From Cellvibrio sp. (GTDB lineage: Bacteria > Pseudomonadota > Gammaproteobacteria > Pseudomonadales > Cellvibrionaceae): 6,749 nt of DNA. This document shows positions 1 to 5,636 of the stretch, one piece after another. The notes beneath the pieces are model-generated. The model had not been told where the DNA came from and did no database searches. It worked only from the letters and a program-made list of their open reading frames with translations. Both the position numbers and the translations under genes were made by a program. Location: positions 1-6,749 of the forward strand of contig JAJQJO010000345.1 of NCBI GenBank assembly GCA_021323495.1, in the 5' to 3' direction. Every line of letters begins with the position of its first letter. The first letter of the stretch is position 1.

Positions 1-837
1 ACGCTGTTTCCCGCCGGAATTTCTACTGCTGTGAGCCCGAGCCTGCGCAGCGAGTATTTTTTTGTCGGGGCGCAAACAGCAGCAGAATTTATTTCGCTAG
101 CGTGTCGCCATCAATGGGACCAGTTATTTATTCCCGACGTAATGGTTAATTCGGCGGAATATAGCCAGTTGGTACAGGCAGCTGAAGCCGCGGGCCTTGC
201 TGTTCTGGTGCGCGATACTGCTACCAGTTACGCGGTGCGAATCCGCGATAATAATTTTGCAAACTATTTAAAAAGTATCGGCAGCAACACGCGCCTCAAA
301 CTTTATAACAAGCGCAAAAAACTTTATCCGTTGGGCCTGATCGAGGTGCGCAACCTTTGGCCGCAGCTGGATACATTTATCGATATACTCAATAGCTTCC
401 ACCAACAGCGTTGGGGTAAGCTTTGTTACCAAGGGTTGAATCTGCAACAAATCACTATGTTCTTGCGCAACATAGCAGCGAATGGCGGTGTGCCGGACCT
501 ATCGGTTATTTATTGCGATGGTAAGGCGATATCCGCAGTGTTAGACCTGCAGTATCAGCAGCGCATTTATAACATTCAATCCGGCTACCTCGAAAAATTT
601 CAGGATGGAATTTCACTAGGCACTCTGCACTTGGGGATGCAAATAGAAAAAGCGTTTGCAGCGGAAGTAGACTATTACGATTTTATGGCGGGCCAGGGTA
701 AGCATTCAAATTATAAACAATCCCTGGCGACCCACAGCGAAAATTTCGCCAGCTTGATGTTAGTGCGCAATCCTTTCCTTAAATTGCTCTATCGTATTAA
801 CGATAGTGTGCATCGACTAAAGCGCGGCCAGGAATAA
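1..837 (+). CDS. FemAB/GNAT-type acyltransferase (BioF2-like, Acetyltransf_6), 5' end missing
   Basis: This is the C-terminal part of a GNAT-fold acyltransferase of the FemAB-like (Acetyltransf_6) group, probably a cytoplasmic enzyme that moves an acyl or aminoacyl group onto a sugar or lipid-linked glycan amine. The frame is open from base 1, so the GTG at 31 need not be the start; relatives are usually about 330-380 residues, and some 50-100 residues are probably upstream. Counting from that GTG (268 residues), a basic stretch NTRLKLYNKRKK (86-97) resembles the Arg/Lys-rich helix of FemAB-like proteins. FHQQRWG (123-129) follows. The second GNAT half carries YNIQSGY (180-186), a small-residue turn DGISLGTLHL (192-201) and DFMAGQGKHSNYK (217-229), the family's typical Asp-Phe...Gly...Tyr-Lys ending. 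It converges on the minus-strand FemAB-related gene, with 13 bp between the stop codons. Family confidence is good; donor and acceptor are unknown. Confidence 0.85.
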   Translation, partial: TLFPAGISTAVSPSLRSEYFFVGAQTAAEFISLACRHQWDQLFIPDVMVNSAEYSQLVQAAEAAGLAVLVRDTATSYAVRIRDNNFANYLKSIGSNTRLKLYNKRKKLYPLGLIEVRNLWPQLDTFIDILNSFHQQRWGKLCYQGLNLQQITMFLRNIAANGGVPDLSVIYCDGKAISAVLDLQYQQRIYNIQSGYLEKFQDGISLGTLHLGMQIEKAFAAEVDYYDFMAGQGKHSNYKQSLATHSENFASLMLVRNPFLKLLYRINDSVHRLKRGQE

Positions 838-850
838 AGAGCAAACAGGG

Positions 851-2149
851 TCAGGGAATCCCTTTAATAATGGGTGGCCCGATTATTTTACTCAGCCAGA
901 CTGGCAACAGCTTCCACAATAAAATAAATAATTTAAGTTTGGGATTGTCCGGATTTAACTCGGGTTTGGCAGCATGGTCTGGCAACAGGCAATACCAATA
1001 ATGCTGGCAGGGCTCGGCACCCCACTGTTTTTTGAATTTAAATGTTCCTGCATCCAGGGTGGAGCGGCCAAAATCAAAATATTGGCAGCCCTGCGCGAGC
1101 GCAAACGATAATATCTGGCGATACATCCACATATTGGCATTGTATTTATTGGCGGCTTTGAGGGTGGACGCCCAGGGGATTTCCATCAACTTTCCGTAGC
1201 TCACCAAAAATGCACAAGAGACTGGCTGGCGATTGACATAGACAACCAGAATGTCGGCCTTGAGCCCCTTGTGGTTAAGGATATTGGCAAACCATTTTTT
1301 GGAATACACCGGCGTGCCGAGATCGCGCATATTGCGGGCAAACACGCTATAAAAATCGTCCAGTAATTCTGCCTTGCCAATTTTACAGACCGGTGAAAAT
1401 TCATCGGCTTTTTTATATTGCGCGCGTACTTTGCTGCCCAACATTTTATCCAGCGACGCATCGCTATCGGGCAATTGCAATAACATGGACGCTTTTTTGG
1501 TGGAGGGATTGTCGCCGAGCTTCGGGTGAATGCTGCGTACTTCTATATGTTGCAAGCCCATTTCGGCGCGAATGTCTTGCAGTTTTTGCATCAGTGCCCG
1601 GCAGATATCAACATATTCGCACACCATGCCGCCGTAGTTGAGATAGGGCATGGAGACGGCAAATTTACCAAACAATGGCGATGAGAAAACCGTAAAAGGA
1701 ATTCCACCGATGAGGTGGCCATCCTGGTCGCGCGCGCACAGTAAAAATGTCGGATGGCCAAAACTTTGCTTGATCACTTCTGCCCAAGCGGGATTGTGGC
1801 TCGGCAGCGAGGTGGGATTTTTTGCAACAAATAAGGGCCAGTCTGCCACAGAAGAAAATTCGGCAAGCGCAAGTTGGTAATTGCCACCCCAGCAGCGCTG
1901 TTCATCAAGTGATGCAAATGCTGGTGCAGCAACTGGAAAAATTTGGGCAGGTTCGGCCTGCGGCGCTAGGCCATCTTTGATGGCAAGTTCAAGCTGTTTG
2001 ATTTGCGCGGAAATTTGCTGCATGAGTTGCAGCTGTTGTGCATATTCCGGCGTATCTTTGTGCAGATGTTTGAACTTTCCGGAAATAATCCCTTTTTCAA
2101 CTTTCAGTGCTTTTAATTGACTGAGCTGTTGCTCTGGTGACACGTTCAT
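851..2149 (-). CDS. FemAB-related protein, PEP-CTERM/exosortase-locus type, with N-terminal helical hairpin
   Basis: The 432-residue product is a tandem GNAT-fold protein related to FemAB peptidyltransferases. It resembles the FemAB subfamily found in exosortase-associated polysaccharide loci. Diagnostic stretches are MRDLGTPVYSKKWF (274-287) and FDFGRSTLDAGTFKFKKQWG (358-377). A basic segment KVRAQYKKADEF (240-251) matches the usual Arg/Lys-rich helix. Residues 1-60 are charged and helical, apparently two helices split near HLHKDTPEY, followed by an Ala/Pro linker (61-80); this part is not needed for the GNAT fold. The C-terminus is hydrophobic and basic (about 404-428) and could touch the membrane. 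I chose ATG 2149, which lies 13 bp after the stop of the preceding deacetylase. A TTG at 2221 would extend the frame by 24 residues, but it would overlap that gene. Neither start has a strong Shine-Dalgarno. It is the last gene of the minus-strand run. Its role in modifying an exported polysaccharide is inferred. Confidence 0.88.
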   Translation of the reverse strand: MNVSPEQQLSQLKALKVEKGIISGKFKHLHKDTPEYAQQLQLMQQISAQIKQLELAIKDGLAPQAEPAQIFPVAAPAFASLDEQRCWGGNYQLALAEFSSVADWPLFVAKNPTSLPSHNPAWAEVIKQSFGHPTFLLCARDQDGHLIGGIPFTVFSSPLFGKFAVSMPYLNYGGMVCEYVDICRALMQKLQDIRAEMGLQHIEVRSIHPKLGDNPSTKKASMLLQLPDSDASLDKMLGSKVRAQYKKADEFSPVCKIGKAELLDDFYSVFARNMRDLGTPVYSKKWFANILNHKGLKADILVVYVNRQPVSCAFLVSYGKLMEIPWASTLKAANKYNANMWMYRQILSFALAQGCQYFDFGRSTLDAGTFKFKKQWGAEPCQHYWYCLLPDHAAKPELNPDNPKLKLFILLWKLLPVWLSKIIGPPIIKGIP

Positions 2150-2162
2150 AACACGGGCAAAC

Positions 2163-3127
2163 CTATTCAATACTGCTGCGGATATATTCAAGCCAGGAAG
2201 AGTACCTGACAAATTTTTCAAAATTATTGGGGAAACTATGCCGTTTTATCTCGAACGGTTTTCCCTGGATTTGTTTTAAATTGGTATTGCCTGGCGTGGA
2301 TGTAAGCGCGCCCGTAAAACCCTGTGCGTTTACCAATGGGATATGGTGTGGAAAATAATCATTGACCGTACCGGAGGGATAACAAAAAACCCGTGAGGGC
2401 GCTTTGAGTTCCTGCGCGAGCCGATTATTGGCGCGTTCCAATTCGGCAGTAATTTGCGCATCCGACAACACCGCAAAGACCTGGTGGCTGCACGCGTGGG
2501 AACCAATACGCAAGCCCTGCTGTTCGGCGCTGCGCAAACTGTCCCAGGAGGCTGGACGATAACTGGCAGCCATACTGGCGTTGGGGTCGAACGCCAGTGC
2601 GGCCAGTGCCGTCTGGATAAATTCGTGCGGCGCCGGCTGCGGATGCGGGCAGCCGGCTGATCCAGGAGCAGATCAAACCTGACGTTGTTGAATTGAAAGT
2701 TGGCGTTGGTTTGTGTTGAAGTCCAGGTGGCATAGCTCAGCCTGGCATCCCAGGGCCAGACTATCCCATCAATCATATCTACAATCGTAAATAGTGTTGG
2801 TTTGCACTGGTGGGCCAGCAACACCGGAACCAGCTGGTCGAGTTGGTCTTGATAGCCGTCATCAAGCGTAAAGCAGATAGTAGGGCGTTGGGGTTTGCGC
2901 CCGGCTATGGCATCGGCCAGGATTTCGTCGATGGAAGCAAATTCAAAGCCGGCATTTTTGGCATAGACAATACATTCTTCGAGGAGCGCGGGAGTTAGCC
3001 CTTCATAAGCCCCGTCGAGCGGCTGCGGGCGGTGAATCATATAGATGGTGACGTAATGCCCCACGATAGAATTCATCAGTGCATTAATGCTCGATGATGC
3101 CAATAGCCGATGCAGGGTTGTATCCAT
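2163..3127 (-). pseudogene. NodB-type polysaccharide deacetylase, broken by a -1 frameshift
   Basis: This is a carbohydrate esterase 4 (NodB-like) deacetylase in two frames. The N-terminal part starts at ATG 3127, 6 bp after the preceding deacetylase's stop. It carries YMIHRP (29-34), TLDDGYQDQ (87-95, the metal/catalytic Asp-Asp motif) and KPTLFTIVD (109-117). The sense reading holds to about residue 164 and then turns into Arg/Pro-rich nonsense ending near 2330. The C-terminal part is in another frame, recognisable from HEFIQTALAALAF (about 2627-2589). It has IGSHACSH (second metal motif, His at 2496-2498 and 2484-2486) and FCYPSGTVNDY, and ends with TAG at 2163-2165. The C-terminal frame is closed upstream by a stop at 2673-2675, so the shift lies below that; protein sense places it at about 2625-2640. 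Adding one base gives one continuous frame of about 321 residues, normal for the family. As read, no single product holds both motifs, so it is probably inactive unless the base is a sequencing error. Confidence 0.85.
2632..2657. repeat. Perfect 9-bp inverted repeat at the frameshift site
   Basis: The arms GCCGGCTGC (2632-2640) and GCAGCCGGC (2649-2657) are exact reverse complements around an 8-base loop, GGATGCGG. Because GCCGGC is itself palindromic, GCCGGCTG also occurs as a direct repeat at 2632-2639 and 2652-2659. The whole stretch is very GC-rich and could fold strongly in DNA or mRNA. It lies inside the broken deacetylase, where the reading frame is lost. Such structures favour both sequencing errors and replication slippage. 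It has no T-run and is intragenic, so it is not a terminator. Confidence 0.8.
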
Positions 3128-3133
3128 TTACAA

Positions 3134-4144
3134 TCAAATCCATCCGGATAAACGAGCGCCTAATAAACGGGGAGTATGGCTTACGTGTTCGTGCAATCCA
3201 ATACGGCAAAGCTGGTGGACTGGCGTGTTGGCTGCGTTGACAATTCCACGTTGGGTAGTCACCGCTGCGCTGTAGGTTCGTGTTACCGCATCCAGGGCTG
3301 CGCTGTTGTAATCACCGTTAGGAAAACAAAAAATATCGGCAGCGGTGGGTATTTGTTGTGTCAGTAGTGCTTTGCTGGTGACAATTTCGTGCGTGATTTC
3401 AGCATTGGAAAGCTGTGCATTTAACCGTTTGTGGTTGCAAGTATGCGAGCCAATGGTAACCAGACCGGAGTTGTTCATGGTGCGCACTTCGTCCCATGTC
3501 ATTAGGCCGCGCGGCAACTCAAAACTCAAGTGCTGGTGCCAGCTTATTTCATCCAGCGCAGTAAAAATATCAGCATCGCTAAATTGTTTTAAGGTTTTGA
3601 TTACTGCAGCCATGCTTTCCCGATTGCGCATGTCTGCCGGTGCGGCGGCCTGGTTGAGCGCGCGCGCCAGCAATGGTTGCTGCTGCATTGCGGTGAGCGC
3701 ATTGCTGGCAAGCAGGGCACTGATAATGTTGGGCCAGAATTGGAAGTCGGTACCGATTTTTTCTACTACAGCAAACAGGGTTACCGGTGTGGCAGTGGCT
3801 TTAATAATTGGCAATGCGTATTCGAAGTTATCATGCCAGCCATCGTCAAATGTGATGGTGCAGGCGCGGCGTGGCAAAGGTTCACCAGCAGCGCGCAAGC
3901 GCAGCCACTCGGAAAAATCCATCAAGTCAAAATGCTGCTTTAGTTCACGCAGATGCATGGCAAAGGTGTCGGGAGTGACAATCATGCCCGGCTCTTCCAG
4001 GGTATAGCGGATATCTTCCCGGGGCAGGATGCGGTGATACATCAATACCCACAATTGCGGGTCGTGCGTTAACAAACCCATCCGGTGTGGACCGAATTGG
4101 CCTGCGGCACTGGTGGCAATCTGTTTGAGTAATTGTTTCATCAT
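3134..4144 (-). CDS. NodB-type polysaccharide deacetylase (carbohydrate esterase 4), intact
   Basis: The 336-residue product is a complete NodB-like deacetylase. The family removes N- or O-acetyl groups from glycans by metal-dependent hydrolysis. Visible motifs in order are VLMYHRI (33-39), TITFDDGWHDN (96-106; Asp100 and Asp101 are the expected catalytic base and metal ligand), IGSHTCNH (231-238; His234 and His238 are metal ligands) and FCFPNGDYN (272-280). CRIGLHEH (313-320) near the end may hold the late catalytic His. About 85 residues between motifs 1 and 2 (about 130-215) form a variable insertion. I see no signal peptide, so the protein may act in the cytoplasm or be attached through a partner. 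Two ATG codons are adjacent (4144 and 4141), with only a weak AAGGG about 16 bases upstream. It lies 57 bp after the ATP-grasp gene and 6 bp before the second deacetylase. The substrate is probably a locus-encoded polysaccharide or its lipid-linked precursor (inference). Confidence 0.9.
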   Translation of the reverse strand: MMKQLLKQIATSAAGQFGPHRMGLLTHDPQLWVLMYHRILPREDIRYTLEEPGMIVTPDTFAMHLRELKQHFDLMDFSEWLRLRAAGEPLPRRACTITFDDGWHDNFEYALPIIKATATPVTLFAVVEKIGTDFQFWPNIISALLASNALTAMQQQPLLARALNQAAAPADMRNRESMAAVIKTLKQFSDADIFTALDEISWHQHLSFELPRGLMTWDEVRTMNNSGLVTIGSHTCNHKRLNAQLSNAEITHEIVTSKALLTQQIPTAADIFCFPNGDYNSAALDAVTRTYSAAVTTQRGIVNAANTPVHQLCRIGLHEHVSHTPRLLGARLSGWI

Positions 4145-4201
4145 TTCTGCAGTTTAGTTGCCCTTATTTTCCAGCGTTAATTCTTTCGCTACAGCAAGTT
4201 G

Positions 4202-5377
4202 TTAGCTGCGGCCGAAAAGTTGCCGCACATAAGTTTTCAATTCGTAAAACCCTGGGCCAAAATCACCCGGACGATTGGTTTCATGGCGTGTGTTAAAGGG
4301 GGCGGGTGTTAAAAAAGCCAGCACCCGTCTTATTTTTTGCCCGGTCGAATAAGGGCCTTTCAGATAAAGATAAAGGCTATCCAGATCGCCCAACAGCCAG
4401 CGCAATCGCTGGCCAACCCGGTAATGAGTGGGTAGGGTCGGCGCGATGCCCAATTCCAGTTGGGCGAGCAGTGCGGGGAAATCCACTCCCGAATCGATCG
4501 CCAATTGCAGTGACCCCCAAAAGCGGGTGTTCACTTCCATCAGATAAGGTGTGCCCTCGGGCGTAACCCGGAATTCCACCATGGCAACACCATGCCAATG
4601 CACATGGTCTAACAATTGTTGCGCATAGTGTTTGAGTGTGGGATCGACAGCGACGCTTTCACTCAACACGCTGACTCCACCTTGCGGTGGCTTTTCGCGC
4701 AGGCGCCGATGGGCAAAAAAACTGACCGCTGCGCCTTTGTTGTATAAACAGAAAACACCGGCACCAGTACCCGGGATAAAAGCCTGCACCATAAACGGAT
4801 AATGGGCGAGGTAGGTTTCGCTGGCGATGGCTGCGTCCAGGTCTGCTTCACTGTGCAATAGTTTGACACTGGTGGAAATCCAGCCCTCGGGTGTGAAGAT
4901 TTTAGACAGGCAAGGTTTTATTACGCAGGGATAAGTCAATGTCCGCTTATCCAATTCGGCTGCGTTTTTTACCAGAGTGAACTCGGGTACAGGTACATCA
5001 GCGGCCCGTGCCTGTTCGAGCAGGCGGTGTTTATCGGCGAGTGACATCACCGTCGCATAGCTGGCAAAAGGCAGGTGCAGCAGTGGGAAACGCTGCGCAT
5101 GCATCAACACCAGTTGGCTGGTGATTTCAGTCACGGGAATGACCAGGGAAAATTGACGCCCGGCGCAAATCTTTTCCAGCCAATCCAGATAGGCCTGGGA
5201 CTCATTGGCCGGGCTGGGCGAACGCAAATATTCGTGTGAATAGCGGGAAGCGGCGGCCAATGCGTGGGGTGTGGAATCAGCGGTGACCACTACAACATTA
5301 TCGAGTTTGCCCAACGAGCGGGTAACGGCCAGGGCACTTCGCTGCGCAGCATCAAGAACAAGAATAATATGTGTCAT
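4202..5377 (-). CDS. ATP-grasp ligase (carboxylate-amine ligase-like)
   Basis: The 391-residue product has the ATP-grasp fold. This superfamily activates a carboxylate as an acyl phosphate with ATP and joins it to an amine, thiol or similar acceptor. A Rossmann-like N-terminal domain (IILVLDAAQRSALAVTRSLG, 4-23) precedes the core. Core features are SLADKHRLLEQA (112-123), CVIKP with the ATP-binding Lys154, the hinge MVQAFIPGTG (196-205), AMVEF (265-269) and LMEVNTRFWGS (279-289), where Glu268, Glu281 and Asn283 are the expected Mg ligands. All key residues are present, so it looks active. Residues beyond about 320 form a family-specific tail. The ATG at 5377 fits the N-terminal fold; the Shine-Dalgarno is weak (AAGG about 14 bases upstream). 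It is the first gene of the minus-strand run and opens onto the divergent intergenic region. Relatives occur in polysaccharide clusters beside deacetylases. The substrates cannot be told from sequence. Confidence 0.88.
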   Translation of the reverse strand: MTHIILVLDAAQRSALAVTRSLGKLDNVVVVTADSTPHALAAASRYSHEYLRSPSPANESQAYLDWLEKICAGRQFSLVIPVTEITSQLVLMHAQRFPLLHLPFASYATVMSLADKHRLLEQARAADVPVPEFTLVKNAAELDKRTLTYPCVIKPCLSKIFTPEGWISTSVKLLHSEADLDAAIASETYLAHYPFMVQAFIPGTGAGVFCLYNKGAAVSFFAHRRLREKPPQGGVSVLSESVAVDPTLKHYAQQLLDHVHWHGVAMVEFRVTPEGTPYLMEVNTRFWGSLQLAIDSGVDFPALLAQLELGIAPTLPTHYRVGQRLRWLLGDLDSLYLYLKGPYSTGQKIRRVLAFLTPAPFNTRHETNRPGDFGPGFYELKTYVRQLFGRS

Positions 5378-5488
5378 GTCACTGCATCAGCCTTGGTTAG
5401 CGAGCCAGGTTTAACAAACAAAAAGTGAAGCCAAAATCAAACTGTAAAGCACTGCAATGTTAATAACCTTCCGCGCTACACCAGCTGA

Positions 5489-5508
5489 ATTACAATCTTG
5501 TGTGTAAT
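5489..5508. repeat. Small inverted repeat ATTACA-N8-TGTAAT, possible operator
   Basis: ATTACA (5489-5494) and TGTAAT (5503-5508) are exact reverse complements with an 8-base spacer. The spacing (14 bp centre to centre) and the position between divergent genes would suit a dimeric regulator. The arms are only six bases, so a chance occurrence is quite possible. No regulator gene is in the window. Confidence 0.3.
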
Positions 5509-5588
5509 GAGTTTGGAATATAGCAGTCGCAGTAATTGCGCGAATCATACGGATTGCCCAACAAATCCACAAGCGCGCAACCAGATGG

Positions 5589-5597
5589 TGATAGAAT
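5589..5597 (+). promoter_or_regulatory. Candidate extended -10 sigma70 promoter for the glycosyltransferase gene
   Basis: TG-A-TAGAAT matches an extended -10 (TGn, with TAGAAT 5/6 to TATAAT). The region about 17 bases upstream (ACAAGC) is not a recognisable -35, which extended -10 promoters tolerate. A GC-rich stretch, GCGCCC, directly follows the -10 box. Transcription would start near 5604, giving a leader of about 33 bases to the ATG at 5637. Predicted by eye only. Confidence 0.45.
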
Positions 5598-5636
5598 GCG
5601 CCCACGCAATAGTTTCGTCACAAATCGGAAGGAATA

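Larger units (their letters stand above)
5378..5636. other. Divergent intergenic region between the ATP-grasp and glycosyltransferase genes
   Basis: These 259 bp separate two divergent genes and should hold promoters for both directions. No open frame here looks like a protein; the minus-strand frames that cross it have no family character. For the plus strand, a good extended -10 is seen at 5589-5597. For the minus strand I found only a poor candidate (TATTAA as -10, with a 3/6 -35 18 bases upstream, near 5460-5490), so the start of the four-gene operon transcript is unassigned. A small inverted repeat lies at 5489-5508. Confidence 0.6.

Noticed and set aside
853..865. Intrinsic terminator AGGG-AAT-CCCT-TTAAT for the gene ending at 837
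   Set aside because: The stem is only 4 bp with a 3-base loop and a poor T-run, and it lies inside the convergent coding sequence.
2150..2221. Start of the FemAB-related gene at TTG 2221
   Set aside because: It would overlap the preceding deacetylase by 59 bases; the added residues have no family character, while ATG 2149 sits 13 bp after that gene's stop.
2330..2625. Continuation of the N-terminal deacetylase frame as a real 99-residue domain
   Set aside because: It is Arg/Pro/Cys-rich with no family character and is the antiparallel-frame shadow of the real C-terminal NodB sequence.
2600..2680. Programmed -1 ribosomal frameshifting in the second deacetylase
   Set aside because: No X-XXY-YYZ slippery heptamer is seen, and the hairpin lies upstream of the inferred shift point on the mRNA rather than 5-9 bases downstream. 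A missing base is simpler.
3345..4007. Plus-strand open frame of 220 codons opposite the intact deacetylase
   Set aside because: It lies wholly within the minus-strand NodB gene, whose motifs are clear, and its own translation is Ser/Cys-rich with no recognisable domain.
4145..4201. Terminator or attenuator between the ATP-grasp and deacetylase genes
   Set aside because: Only a 4-bp AGCG/CGCT stem with a 9-base loop is seen, with no T-run; the 57-bp gap reads as an ordinary operon spacer.
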